Under the pieces are notes generated by a model. It saw only the letters and a list, made by a program, of their open reading frames with translations, ran no database searches and had not been told where the DNA came from. From assembly GCA_944326565.1 (NCBI GenBank), contig CALVEL010000005.1:1-64000 (forward strand): a stretch of 64,000 bases of DNA, written 5' to 3'. Below, piece by piece: positions 29,307 to 38,682 of this stretch (the first letter of the stretch is position 1; each line of letters opens with the position of its first letter). The position numbers and the translations under genes are program-made. The DNA comes from Candidatus Gastranaerophilales bacterium. Lineage in GTDB: Bacteria > Cyanobacteriota > Vampirovibrionia > Gastranaerophilales > Gastranaerophilaceae.

Positions 29307-30239
29307 ATGGCAAATTTAAAAGATATAAAAAGCAGAATACAAAGTGTGGAAAGCACAAAAAAAATAACTCGTGCTATGAAAATGGTCGCTGCAGCTAAAG
29401 TAAAAAAAGCAGAATCCACCGTTAAAATGTCACGACCATTCACAGCTGAATTAAATATGATGTTTAAAAAACTTCTTAATTCAGTAGGTGCATACTCTGA
29501 CACTACATTAAAGATAAAATCAGCCATAGATAACTACCCTGCACTTCTTCAGGTAAGAGAAGTAAAAACTGCAGGACTTTTGGTCATTACATCAAACAAA
29601 GGACTTGCAGGAGCATACAATGCAAATATAATCAAAAAAACCATTCAAACAATTAAAGAGTATAATGATAATGGTATAAAGGCAATATTATTCATAGTAG
29701 GACAAAAAGGAATAAGCTCATTAAAAAGAAGATGCAAGAACTTCAACTGTGAAATAGCAAAAACATACAATGCTATAGCAAATAACCCGACAGGAGAAGG
29801 AGCAAATATTGTAGTTTCTGATCTTGCAGATTATTTTGTTGCTCAAAAAATTGACAAAATTGAAATTATAACAACCCGCTTCAAAAATATGATGAGTTAT
29901 TTTATTGAAAATTGGGAAGTCTTGCCTCTAAAAGGCATCCATGATGATTATGAAAGATTACATGACAACATAATCGAGCCATTAATGGAATTTACACCTG
30001 ATATGCATCATATATTACAAAAAGTTGTACCGATGTATATTGCAAACATAATTTATCAAGCATTACTTGAGGCACAAGCAAGCGAGCTTGCAAGCAGAAT
30101 GACGGCAATGTCAGCAGCCACAAGCAACGCTGAAAAAATGCTAAAAGAGCTTTCAACTGAATATAATAAATCACGTCAGTTTGCTATCACTCAGGAAATT
30201 ATCGAGGTCGTATCAGGTGCTAACGCTCAAATCGGCTAG
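29307..30239 (+). CDS. atpG: F-type ATP synthase subunit gamma
   Basis: Gamma is the central rotor shaft of F1. The 310-residue protein has the N-terminal IKSRIQSVESTKKITRAMKMVAAAK helix (written here only as its start, IKSRIQSV), the core ITSNKGLAGAYN and the C-terminal helix LASRMTAMSAATSNAEKM. It is longer than E. coli gamma (287) with an insertion around residues 190-225, but I see no cyanobacterial redox Cys pair there. Called atpC in cyanobacteria. It has no clear Shine-Dalgarno and probably depends on coupling to the zinc-finger gene 6 nt upstream. Confidence 0.93.
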   Translation: MANLKDIKSRIQSVESTKKITRAMKMVAAAKVKKAESTVKMSRPFTAELNMMFKKLLNSVGAYSDTTLKIKSAIDNYPALLQVREVKTAGLLVITSNKGLAGAYNANIIKKTIQTIKEYNDNGIKAILFIVGQKGISSLKRRCKNFNCEIAKTYNAIANNPTGEGANIVVSDLADYFVAQKIDKIEIITTRFKNMMSYFIENWEVLPLKGIHDDYERLHDNIIEPLMEFTPDMHHILQKVVPMYIANIIYQALLEAQASELASRMTAMSAATSNAEKMLKELSTEYNKSRQFAITQEIIEVVSGANAQIG

Positions 30240-30301
30240 AATATTTATCTGTAAAAAATAGTTCTGACCGTATCCCTAAAAGTACCTTATAGAATTTGCC
30301 A

Positions 30302-30520
30302 CTACAACGGCAATAAATCATTCAAACTTACCCCTAAAGACTTTGCAATATTGGCAACTACAAGTATTGTAGGACAGACTTTTGCGTTCTCAATTCTATA
30401 CAAATGCTGAGGTGTAATATCAGACATCTCAGCAAGATGTTCTTGTGATATTCGCTTACGAGCACGCTCAACTCTGATGTTTTCTGCGAGAATTTTTAAT
30501 ACTACTTGTTTATCAAACAT
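30302..30520 (-). CDS. XRE-family HTH regulator next to a pseudopilin (module 1)
   Basis: This 72-residue Cro/C1-type DNA-binding protein consists of one HTH domain: ENIRVERARKRISQEHLAEM, the recognition helix in ITPQHLYRIENAK and a final helix pair. No effector domain is present. The gene is divergent from a pseudopilin 115 nt away. Its -10-like TAGAAT (30532-30527) is 6 nt before the ATG without a Shine-Dalgarno, so it may be leaderless. A palindrome lies at the pilin's predicted start site. A second such pair lies at 39289-40223. Confidence 0.88.
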   Translation of the reverse strand: MFDKQVVLKILAENIRVERARKRISQEHLAEMSDITPQHLYRIENAKVCPTILVVANIAKSLGVSLNDLLPL

Positions 30521-30538
30521 ATCATTATTCTAACTTTA

Positions 30539-30566
30539 TTGACAAAAAAATATCACAATATATAAT
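30539..30566 (+). promoter_or_regulatory. Strong sigma70 promoter of pseudopilin module 1
   Basis: TTGACA (30539-30544) and TATAAT (30561-30566), spacer 16, match the consensus at every base. The start would be near 30573, leaving a 60-nt leader with AGGGG before ATG 30636. Confidence 0.75.
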
Positions 30567-30576
30567 TTTATATATA

Positions 30577-30588
30577 AACATATATGTT
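30577..30588. promoter_or_regulatory. Palindromic operator candidate at pseudopilin module 1
   Basis: AACATATATGTT is a perfect 12-bp palindrome just after the predicted start site of the strong pilin promoter. The XRE regulator encoded divergently is the obvious candidate to bind it. Its AT-only flanks raise the chance of coincidence. Confidence 0.4.
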
Positions 30589-30635
30589 ATATTATTAAAA
30601 TTTAAATTGATATTTTAAAATATGATAGGGGATAT

Positions 30636-31283
30636 ATGAAAAACATAGAAGAAAAAAATGCTTTTACAATGTCTGAAGTATTAATTACACTTGGGATAAT
30701 AGGGATAGTCGCCTCAATGACACTACCAGCAGTAATTACGAAGCACAAAAGAAAAGTCGCAGAAACAAAGCTGGCGAAATTTTACTCAGTAATAAATCAA
30801 GCCCTAAGAATGTCAATCGCAGAACACGGAGAAATTTTAATAGATAACACAAATAAATCAGACACAAACAACTCAGAATATATAGAAAAGTGGTATAAAG
30901 AAAATATAACAAAATACATTAAAACAATCCATGAAGAAGGCTCTGATAAAACCAATGACTACTATAAAGTTGCATTCATCGACGGCTCAGGCTTTAACAG
31001 CTATATGAGCGCTTCAAATACGACAACCGGCAAAAGTTCTTTATATATATTTTACTGCCTAAACTATAAGATTTGCGACTATGGACATTTTGAGGGAGAA
31101 AACCAATTTTTATTTACCTACTCTCCTGAAAAACAACAGGTAATCCCAACATACCGAGGGCAAAGTATTAACAATTTAAAAAGAAGCTGTTATTCAGAAA
31201 ATGAGGGAAGCAGACATGGCTGTACAGCATTAATTGAAGCTAACGGCTGGAAAATTCCTGATGACTATCCTTGGATTAAATAG
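30636..31283 (+). CDS. Type IV pseudopilin-like protein (module 1)
   Basis: The 215-residue protein has a prepilin N-terminus: a short basic leader, cleavage expected between Ala9 and Phe10 in KNA/FTMSEVLITL, Glu at +5, and a helix to about residue 32. Ala replaces the usual Gly at -1, as in its paralogue at 39591. The globular part has conserved Cys (YCLNYKIC, and GC near the end) and ends ANGWKIPDDYPWIK. It may be secreted or built into a type II secretion or pilus-like fibre. No assembly genes lie nearby. AGGGG precedes the ATG. Confidence 0.88.
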   Translation: MKNIEEKNAFTMSEVLITLGIIGIVASMTLPAVITKHKRKVAETKLAKFYSVINQALRMSIAEHGEILIDNTNKSDTNNSEYIEKWYKENITKYIKTIHEEGSDKTNDYYKVAFIDGSGFNSYMSASNTTTGKSSLYIFYCLNYKICDYGHFEGENQFLFTYSPEKQQVIPTYRGQSINNLKRSCYSENEGSRHGCTALIEANGWKIPDDYPWIK

Positions 31284-31284
31284 G

Positions 31285-32928
31285 CTATTTTACAGCAGTG
31301 AAATCGTTAATGTTTTTAGCCTTCATGTTTACTAATGAATAATCCACTGCAACATTTTGAGCTTGAGATTTTTGAGCAGCTAATTTAGCTTTACGTTTTT
31401 CTTCTGACTTATTTGTCATATAAATATTTAGCTTTGGAATACCTACACCAAGTACTATACCTGAATATAAATATCCAGCAATTTGGGCAATATTTAAAAT
31501 TCTTAATTGTTTTCTTATAGATTTACCAATCTCACCTGCTGGGATTTTCTTTGACATTTGAGAGAAAGATAAAGCCTTGCCGTCACTTGAAACTGAAGGT
31601 ATATTCAAACGTTTAAGTCCTTCAATTATAACTTCATCTCTGGTTTTTAATTTTTTCTTAAAGAATGACTTTTCATCTACATTCTTAATCAATGACTTAT
31701 TATTATCCATTGCCATTGCTGTAGCTTTGGCAACAAAATTACCAAGTACAAGCCAATTTAAGAAACCGAGAACATCTTTTACAACAGATTCTCTTAATTC
31801 ATCTTTATCACGAGCAACAATAAATCTTGACATAATAGTCATACCGTAAATTAATTTAAATTGATTTAATGTTGGTACAATACCTTTATATTGAATATTT
31901 TTAAGAAGTCCGCCCTCTTTGCGAGCCAGATCAGCAATTATACCACCACCAAAAATTGCTGCTGCAGCGGCTTTCCACAATTTAAAATTTACACTTTTAT
32001 CTTTTTCACGACCTTCAACACCAACGAAGCCGTCACTTCCTGTTTTTTTCTTAGTTAAATAGATATTTAACGGCTGAATTGACATACCAACCATTGATCC
32101 TATTGCCATACCAACAATAGTTCTTGCTGTATTAATACGTTTAAGACCGTTTATAAATTTATTTTTAGTAAAATCAGTTTCTTTAAATGCATCTATGACA
32201 TTTTGCTTAGTAAATGACTTTGCTACATTATAAATATTTTCTACAAATCCAGATAATGAATTTGTCGTTTCTTTTCCGCAGGCCTTTAATTTATAATCAG
32301 ATTCAAATCCTGTAGCCTCTGTTAAATAATTTACCAAATACTGCTTTGTAGAATTAGGAATTGTATCAGAGTCTATATCAGGATTATTTAATACTGACAT
32401 ATATCGTTTTACAATATTGTCCACATCATAATCATTCAAATATTTTTGATTATCTGATGCATTTGTAGAAAGATTTTTAAATACATCTTTCAATGTAACT
32501 TCAAGATTTTCTGAAGCTGATTTTGATTTATTATTTTGAATATTATTGTGGAAAAGATTTCCAATAATATCAAAAGTTTCATTATCTGCAAAAATCTTAT
32601 CTGCTCTAATACCAAAGCTTTTATTAAAAGCTAAGGAACAAGCTAAAGCAGCCATTGAACCATACACACCAATTAAAGAATGGTTAATCGTACCTGATGC
32701 TTCTCTACGACCTGTTTCCATACCTGCAGCAGGTCCTCTGTTAATAAAATCAACAGTAGTTCTAGGTAATACCATTGATCCTACATCTACAGCATTAGCT
32801 CCCCAAGCTTGGTTTGTATCTAAAAAACGAAGTCCGACATTCAGCGCGTCACCAAAACCTGTAAAATTCTGCTGATTTTTATTGTCTTTATTATTTAATT
32901 GATATTGGGGTATGTTTTGAATTTTCAT
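31285..32928 (-). CDS. Multi-spanning membrane protein of unknown family, paralogue 1
   Basis: Not recognised. This 547-residue protein starts with MKIQNIPQYQLNNKDNKNQQ and N-F-T-G (F22, G24), the shared leader. Several hydrophobic segments follow (about 84-100, 270-292, 318-336, 392-414 and 487-510). It shares LPRT-x-V near residue 53, QP-(L/I)-N-x-(Y/W) near 287 and RDKDELRESVVKD near 385 with its upstream neighbour, so the two are diverged tandem duplicates. AAGGAG precedes the ATG and the gap to the neighbour is 10 nt. Function unknown. Confidence 0.65.
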   Translation of the reverse strand: MKIQNIPQYQLNNKDNKNQQNFTGFGDALNVGLRFLDTNQAWGANAVDVGSMVLPRTTVDFINRGPAAGMETGRREASGTINHSLIGVYGSMAALACSLAFNKSFGIRADKIFADNETFDIIGNLFHNNIQNNKSKSASENLEVTLKDVFKNLSTNASDNQKYLNDYDVDNIVKRYMSVLNNPDIDSDTIPNSTKQYLVNYLTEATGFESDYKLKACGKETTNSLSGFVENIYNVAKSFTKQNVIDAFKETDFTKNKFINGLKRINTARTIVGMAIGSMVGMSIQPLNIYLTKKKTGSDGFVGVEGREKDKSVNFKLWKAAAAAIFGGGIIADLARKEGGLLKNIQYKGIVPTLNQFKLIYGMTIMSRFIVARDKDELRESVVKDVLGFLNWLVLGNFVAKATAMAMDNNKSLIKNVDEKSFFKKKLKTRDEVIIEGLKRLNIPSVSSDGKALSFSQMSKKIPAGEIGKSIRKQLRILNIAQIAGYLYSGIVLGVGIPKLNIYMTNKSEEKRKAKLAAQKSQAQNVAVDYSLVNMKAKNINDFTAVK

Positions 32929-32938
32929 GAATTTCTCC

Positions 32939-34717
32939 TTACGAATTTAAAAATGAATTTAGTGTCTTAACGGCTGCATTGGATGACTCTAAAGTCTCTT
33001 TTGTCGACTCCGCAGCCGATGTACCGGCGCCTGTCTTACCATTAGCCGACTTTTGCACCGCTTTTAAGTTCGCAAGATCTTCTTTCGCTCTATTTTTATT
33101 AGTCTGCGTTCTTGTATAAAGTGGGATAAATATACCTAACGAAATTAGTGAAAACGCCAAATTACCGATTTGACAAATCGTTCTTAATTTCTTATCTGAC
33201 GGAAGTGCTAACTCATCAGTTGATTTTAAAGAGGTGTGTTTAGCCCAATTCCAGAATTTTTGTAAAACATTTGCATTAGCATCCACCTTTTTTAATCTGT
33301 TAATTAATTTTACTTTTCCGCCTTTCATATGCTCAATTAAAGTTGCAATACCTTTAGCTGCATAATCACCTAGGAAATAAAAACTTGCAAATGTTGCAAT
33401 ATCTCTTACAGTTGATTCTCTTAATTCATTTCTGTCTTCTGATGCTGCCATTCGGCTTGCAAATGTTGCAGTTGAAATGATACGGGCCTGATCCATTGTC
33501 GGGAAAAGTCCTTTAAACTGATATAAAGAACTTAAACTAGGCTTATCCATAATCATAGATAATCCGCATACTCCAAGCATAGAACCTACTGAAATAATCT
33601 TTTGTTTTAATAAATCACCTTTTTCTTTAGATGACAATTCTTTATATTCTTTTTTCTCTTGATAATCATTATAAATTGGCGCACCTTTTCTGCCTGAAAG
33701 TTTATGCGTTATCCATCTGTTTATCGGCTGGGCTGAAATTGCAAGCGGAATAATTAAACTTAGCCCGCCTAAACTTTTCCAATTTACTAAGCGTTTAGCT
33801 TTTTGGAAGTATTTTGAAAGTTCTTCAGCTGTTTTTATTCCGTTTTCTTTTGCACCATGCAAAACTTTAGGAGTATCTTTGCAGAATGATGCTAAATTGT
33901 TACCCAAATACTGTTCTTCACCTACAAAACGTATATTTTCTGATATATGAGTAATACCAACTAAATTTTGGTAAGCTTTTTTAGTATTTTTGTATTTCCC
34001 GTCTATTGCAGCTTTAGCTAATATATCCAGTGCTTCCTCAGCTTCCTTTTTCAATTTTACTTTTGAAATAGCTTCTTCAATTGAATTTGCAGCTCTAACT
34101 TCATCTGTATTATCAGCTAATAATTCTACAAATTTTTTCCTACCTTCTTGCGTATAAGCATCTCCGTCAACACCTTCTAATGATAAAATTGACCTTTTAA
34201 AGAAATCTTTATAATTTTCAATTGTAGGTTCACCTGATTTATAAAATTTCGCTATCTTATCATAAGCTTCATTATTAGCCCAATTGTTTATCAAGTTTTT
34301 ATCAAATTTACCCATTATTGGTCTATTAAATAAAGTACCTGCACCCATTACGACAAAGCTAGGCAAAATACAATTAATAAAAAGTCCTGAAAATTCTCTT
34401 CTAAAAGCTTCAAATCCGCCAAATATATTTAATTGTCTTTTTTCTTTACCATCTTTATCCAGTATAGGATTACCATTTTCATCTTTTTTCTTTGAGCCTG
34501 CATATGTCTCTACAATAGTTCTTGGAATAATTGCTGTAGATAAATCTAATACTGAAACATTAAGCATTGGATGTTCTTCACATTTTTGAACACCTTTTAC
34601 CAACAAATCGACAATACCACCTTCAAAAGTTGGTTGTTTTACAATCTTATTATTTGTAATACTCTTTTCAGGGGTATTCTTTTTATTTACGCTACTTATA
34701 CTAACTTTTTCTATCAT
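32939..34717 (-). CDS. Multi-spanning membrane protein of unknown family, paralogue 2
   Basis: Not recognised. The frame extends to a GTG at 34744, but I prefer ATG 34717, which gives MIEKVSISSV and then Q-P-T-F-E-G-G (F31, G33), the leader seen in its paralogue. Neither start has a Shine-Dalgarno. The 592 residues include hydrophobic segments around 120, 345, 400-420 and 545. Motifs shared with the downstream paralogue: IPRTIVE, SAQPINRWITHK and SEDRNELRESTVRD. The C-terminal 50 residues are Ala/Ser/Lys-rich and polar. It is the first gene of the pair. Confidence 0.62.
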   Translation of the reverse strand: MIEKVSISSVNKKNTPEKSITNNKIVKQPTFEGGIVDLLVKGVQKCEEHPMLNVSVLDLSTAIIPRTIVETYAGSKKKDENGNPILDKDGKEKRQLNIFGGFEAFRREFSGLFINCILPSFVVMGAGTLFNRPIMGKFDKNLINNWANNEAYDKIAKFYKSGEPTIENYKDFFKRSILSLEGVDGDAYTQEGRKKFVELLADNTDEVRAANSIEEAISKVKLKKEAEEALDILAKAAIDGKYKNTKKAYQNLVGITHISENIRFVGEEQYLGNNLASFCKDTPKVLHGAKENGIKTAEELSKYFQKAKRLVNWKSLGGLSLIIPLAISAQPINRWITHKLSGRKGAPIYNDYQEKKEYKELSSKEKGDLLKQKIISVGSMLGVCGLSMIMDKPSLSSLYQFKGLFPTMDQARIISTATFASRMAASEDRNELRESTVRDIATFASFYFLGDYAAKGIATLIEHMKGGKVKLINRLKKVDANANVLQKFWNWAKHTSLKSTDELALPSDKKLRTICQIGNLAFSLISLGIFIPLYTRTQTNKNRAKEDLANLKAVQKSANGKTGAGTSAAESTKETLESSNAAVKTLNSFLNS

Positions 34718-35012
34718 AAAATTGTCTGGTTTTATTTTACACACATATTATAACAACAGCACATTCATATTAAAAGCGGTGAACATTAAAAATTGCGCAT
34801 ATATATGTAAATGTTAAAGAGATATTAAGAAGAATTTTTGAATGATTTTTTAATTTTACAAGTTTTTAAGCCTTTTTATAATTTTTACATATCACAAACA
34901 AGGTTTGGTTTATAAATACCCAGTGAAAATTTATAAAAATACATAAGAAGAAAATGTAAATAATTGTAACAAATACGTTTATTATTTAAAACATTTGTAT
35001 ACGGAGTATATA

Positions 35013-36416
35013 CTAATTGAGGTTTTTAACAAAATTTATAGCATGCTCTTTAGTAAGAATATCCCCATTAATTTGAGCCTCATGCAATGCATTCATGATT
35101 TGTCCTAACTTTGGAGATGGAGTAATATTCAAAATTCTCATAACCTCATTGCCATCTAAAAGTTTAGGTAAAGGCTCTAAAGAATCCCTTATTTCAAGAT
35201 AAAAATTCAAAAGCTTATTCAATGAATTCAAATTATTCTGCACCAATTCTTCAGAAATTTCAGGACCTCTTGCTGATAGGCGGTCTGCTTGAGCAAGAAT
35301 AATTTCATCAATCGAATTTGTATCCAGCTTCCTTATATAGCGCATCATAATTTTTTCATTCACCTCAGGAGAAGACATCAGTGAAGATGGGTAAATATGA
35401 TTTTTAATCATAGTAGAAATATAATCAATCTGCTTGTTTGAAAATGATAGCTTTCTTAAAATAGTTACTACCATTTTTGCCCCAAGATCATCATGTTTTA
35501 TAAATCGATGACGTCCAGTATCGGGTTCAATAGTCCAAGTTTGGTATTTTCCAACATCATGCAAAAAACCTGCCAGTTTCAAATGAGCCAGCCTTGTGTA
35601 TCCACCAAAATCTATTTTTTCGAGATGCACTTTAACTTCTTTTGAAGATTTTTCATAAATTAAATTTATTTGACGCAATGTCTCAACAGAGTGCTCAAAA
35701 AGTCTTAGATGATGATGTGAATTTGGCGGAACTTTTTTTAATTCTTTTACTATTGGAAATATCCTCTCAAGCAATCTAATATTATCCATACTTTTTAGGG
35801 CTATATCAGAATACATTCCGCTAAAAAGATGCATAATCTCATAATTAATCCTTTCTATTGCAGGATTTTTTATCAACTCAATATATTTTTGAGCATAGGA
35901 TAAAGTATTTGAATCGATTTCAAAACCAGTTTGGGCTTGAAATCTGAATATACGAAGTAAGCGCAGCGGATCATCCAATAAATTTTTTTCATCAATAACT
36001 CTTAAAATTTTATTGTTTAAATCTGAAACCCCGCCCACTATATCAACAATTTCATTTTTACGCATATCATAAGCTATTGCATTTATTGTTAAATCACGTC
36101 TTTTCAAATCTTTCTCAAGATTGGATTCAATAGCATTTGTAATATCAATATAATTAATTTTATCTTTCAAAACTACACGATAAATTTTATTTACATCATC
36201 TAAAGTAACAAAAGTAGCATCAAAAAAATCTGCTAGTTTTAAAGAAAATTCTTTCGGATCTGAATTTAAAAGAATTAAATCACGGTCATTTGTAGACTTA
36301 TCAAGTAAAAAATCTCTTACAGAACCACCCACTAAATAAATTTGCTCATCAAAGTTATTTATTATTTTTGATAATATTTCATCATTATTTATTTTTTTAA
36401 CTATTTTCATATTCAT
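35013..36416 (-). CDS. cca: tRNA nucleotidyltransferase/poly(A) polymerase family with HD domain
   Basis: The 467-residue enzyme has the class II nucleotidyltransferase head: GGSVRDFLLDKSTNDRDL near residue 31 and RRDLTINAIAYDM with the RRD motif, then RLLRIFRFQAQTGF. A C-terminal HD domain has FLHDVGK with the H-D pair and HLRLFEHS. It adds or repairs the tRNA 3' CCA end, or may be an A-adding partner; bacteria with two such enzymes split the work. It overlaps rsmE by about 20 nt. The alternative ATG is 36410, and neither has a strong ribosome site. Confidence 0.88.
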   Translation of the reverse strand: MNMKIVKKINNDEILSKIINNFDEQIYLVGGSVRDFLLDKSTNDRDLILLNSDPKEFSLKLADFFDATFVTLDDVNKIYRVVLKDKINYIDITNAIESNLEKDLKRRDLTINAIAYDMRKNEIVDIVGGVSDLNNKILRVIDEKNLLDDPLRLLRIFRFQAQTGFEIDSNTLSYAQKYIELIKNPAIERINYEIMHLFSGMYSDIALKSMDNIRLLERIFPIVKELKKVPPNSHHHLRLFEHSVETLRQINLIYEKSSKEVKVHLEKIDFGGYTRLAHLKLAGFLHDVGKYQTWTIEPDTGRHRFIKHDDLGAKMVVTILRKLSFSNKQIDYISTMIKNHIYPSSLMSSPEVNEKIMMRYIRKLDTNSIDEIILAQADRLSARGPEISEELVQNNLNSLNKLLNFYLEIRDSLEPLPKLLDGNEVMRILNITPSPKLGQIMNALHEAQINGDILTKEHAINFVKNLN

Positions 36417-37134
36417 AAATAATATTTCCTAATGCGACAGTAACAGCAGTTTCAGCTTTTAAAATCAAATTTCCCAACGTCAGCATAGGTATTGATTTTT
36501 CCTCAAATAATTCAAACTCTTTGTTTGAGAAACCGCCTTCTGGACCTATGATTACCAAAACATTTTCATCTTTTTTGATTGGGGACTTTTGCATAAAATA
36601 TCTTAATGATAAATCAGCCTTTCTTTCACAAAAAGCAATTATTTTATCAAATCTGTCTGATGAAATTATTGATAATAAATCTGTTGCATTTTCACAATTT
36701 GGAATCACAGCTCTTTCACACTGTTTAGAAGCCTCATACATAATTCTATTCCAACGATCAATTTTCTTTTCTACAACAGCTCTATTCAAAGCACAATTAT
36801 CAGTAATAACCGGTATCACAGCTCTTACACCCAGCTCTGTAGCTTTTTCTATTACAAAATTTTGTGCATCACTTCTTAAAGGACTCTGAGCCAAAAATAA
36901 ATTAAACTTTAAATCTCGCTCTGAATAATATGATTTTTTTACATCTAATTCTATTTTATTAGAAGATATTTGAGATATTACAGTTTCATATTGGATTCTT
37001 TTTTCATCAATTAACAACAAAGGCTCACCTACCCTTGCCCGTAATGATTTTGCAATATGAGTATAGTTTTCACGATCATCAATAATTATTCTGTTTCTAT
37101 TGACATTATTAGAGTTTATAAAAAAATGAGGCAC
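36397..37134 (-). CDS. rsmE: 16S rRNA (uracil-1498-N3)-methyltransferase
   Basis: RsmE methylates U1498 of 16S rRNA. The 245-residue protein has the N-terminal PUA-like part (MPHFFI... with HIAKSLRARVGE), then the SPOUT knot domain with IGPEGGFSNKEFELF and LGNLILKAETAVTVAL, the SAM-binding trefoil signatures. Start is GTG 37134, with AAAGGA about 7 nt upstream. Overlaps the downstream nucleotidyltransferase gene, so both tRNA/rRNA enzymes share a transcript. Confidence 0.95.
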   Translation of the reverse strand: MPHFFINSNNVNRNRIIIDDRENYTHIAKSLRARVGEPLLLIDEKRIQYETVISQISSNKIELDVKKSYYSERDLKFNLFLAQSPLRSDAQNFVIEKATELGVRAVIPVITDNCALNRAVVEKKIDRWNRIMYEASKQCERAVIPNCENATDLLSIISSDRFDKIIAFCERKADLSLRYFMQKSPIKKDENVLVIIGPEGGFSNKEFELFEEKSIPMLTLGNLILKAETAVTVALGNIIYEYENS

Positions 37135-37283
37135 AAATTTTTCCTTTCTTCAATATTTTACAATAAATAGAGCCTATTTGAAAATATTTATTAAATTTTT
37201 ATTATATTTGTAGCTTTTTATTTCTTTTTGAAGTATTATTACGGTAGTAGAAATTTCAACTTATAACCAATTGGGAGAAAATC

Positions 37284-38360
37284 GTGGAAAACACTAAACA
37301 AAATGAAAAAGTTATTGGTATACCCCGAGCTATGTCGTTTTACAACAATTACCCTTTTTATTACGGATTTTTTACAGATTTGGGTATAAAAATTGTTTTA
37401 TCTGATATTACAACTAAACAGACAATGTCAAAAGGTTCAGCTCTTGTAGTGACAGAGACTTGTCTTCCTATTAAAGTTTACATTGGTCACATACTAAATT
37501 TATTAGACAAAGGAATTGATAAAATTTTTGTACCTTCATTGCAATCTGTAGCACACAAGATATACAATTGCTCTAAAATAAGAGGATTACCCGATTTAGT
37601 AAGAAATGTTGTAAAAAAAGATTTTACAATGATTGAAGCAACTCTTGATAAATCAGAAAAAAATCAAGGACTTTATGAATTTTTAAAAGAGATTGCTGCA
37701 TACTTTGATATAACTGATGAAAATATCATTAAAAAAGCATCTAAAGCAGGTTGGCGATGCTACAATAACTTTTTTATAATGACCAAGTCTGGTATGAGTT
37801 ATAAAAAAGCAATGAATTACGCACTGCAAGGTAAAATCTTTATTGAAAACCAAACTAAAGAATATCCGATTTCAGTTGCTCTAGTATCGCATGGATATAA
37901 TATCTATGATGAACGTACCTCTATGAAAATTATTGAAAAACTTGAAAAAATGGATGTAAAAGTTGTAACCTCATTACAGTTATCAAATGAGCAAATGGAT
38001 GAAGGAATTGCAACGCTTGGAGAAGAAAGATACTGGGCAAATGAATATGAAATGACAGGAACAGCCGGTCATTATCTCAAAGATAATCGCATAGACGGTA
38101 TAATAACGCTCACAGCTTTCGGTTGCGGACCTGACTCGTTGATGGTCGAAAGAATTCAAAGAAAAGCAAAACATTTCGGAAAACCGCTTTTACATTTAAC
38201 TATTGACGAACAAACAGGTGAAGCAGGTTTTATCACAAGATTGGAAGCTTTTGTTGATATGTTATTCCGCAAAAAACGTGCTAATATTATTAACAAAATT
38301 GAAATCAACGATACAAAAAATAATTTTATACCTAATACAAATTTTATTGAAACGAAATAA
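37284..38360 (+). CDS. CoA-enzyme activase-associated protein (DUF2229 / COG3580 type)
   Basis: The 358-residue protein resembles the DUF2229 part of the 2-hydroxyacyl-CoA dehydratase activase group: VIGIPRAMSFYNNYPFYY at the start, TETCLPIKVYIGH, then FGCGPDSLMVERIQRKAK and LTIDEQTGEAGFITRLEAF. In many anaerobes it is part of a much larger protein or lies beside the ATPase activase and the dehydratase-like subunit; neither is adjacent here. It has conserved Cys that could bind an Fe-S cluster. Start is GTG 37284, with GGGAGA before it. Reaction unknown. Confidence 0.8.
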   Translation: MENTKQNEKVIGIPRAMSFYNNYPFYYGFFTDLGIKIVLSDITTKQTMSKGSALVVTETCLPIKVYIGHILNLLDKGIDKIFVPSLQSVAHKIYNCSKIRGLPDLVRNVVKKDFTMIEATLDKSEKNQGLYEFLKEIAAYFDITDENIIKKASKAGWRCYNNFFIMTKSGMSYKKAMNYALQGKIFIENQTKEYPISVALVSHGYNIYDERTSMKIIEKLEKMDVKVVTSLQLSNEQMDEGIATLGEERYWANEYEMTGTAGHYLKDNRIDGIITLTAFGCGPDSLMVERIQRKAKHFGKPLLHLTIDEQTGEAGFITRLEAFVDMLFRKKRANIINKIEINDTKNNFIPNTNFIETK

Positions 38361-38384
38361 TAAAAAACATTTTCAATTATTAAC

Positions 38385-38415
38385 AAAAGAGCGAAGATTT
38401 AATCTTCGCTCTTTT
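38385..38415. terminator. Bidirectional terminator
   Basis: AAAAGAGCGAAGATT (38385-38399) and its complement (38401-38415) form a 13-15 bp stem with A/T-runs at both ends. It stops the DUF2229 gene and the convergent rpsU gene. Confidence 0.9.
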
Positions 38416-38437
38416 AACTATTTATATACTTCACTGA

Positions 38438-38611
38438 CTAAACTTTACGTTTACGAGCAGCTTCTGATTTGCGTTTTCTTTTTACGCTTGGTTTTTCATA
38501 TCTTTCACGTTTTTTAACTTCTGAAAGAATTCCGGCTTTTTGAATTTTTTTCTTAAAACGTCTTAGAGCGCTTTCAATTGATTCGTTTTCGCCAACTTTT
38601 ACTTCTGCCAT
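38438..38611 (-). CDS. rpsU: 30S ribosomal protein S21
   Basis: A 57-residue protein: it begins [19 protein letters not shown], continues [20 protein letters not shown] and ends in the basic [18 protein letters not shown] (last part). This is a full-length S21, which helps the 30S subunit initiate on mRNA by contacting the anti-Shine-Dalgarno region. AAAGGTGG lies upstream of ATG 38611. It is monocistronic, ending at the bidirectional terminator. Codons and length leave no doubt. Confidence 0.96.
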   Translation of the reverse strand: MAEVKVGENESIESALRRFKKKIQKAGILSEVKKRERYEKPSVKRKRKSEAARKRKV

Positions 38612-38682
38612 TTATATTTTCACCACCTTTATGGTCCTTTTGTACATTATACATTTGATTATAAACCAAATAAAAATAAATT

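Noticed and set aside
29207-29398. Open frame across the zinc-finger and gamma genes
   Set aside because: It overlaps two well-supported genes in another frame and lacks a ribosome site.
34718-34744. GTG 34744 as start of the second membrane paralogue
   Set aside because: It adds nine residues unlike the paralogue's start, with no Shine-Dalgarno; ATG 34717 gives the shared leader. Kept as uncertain.
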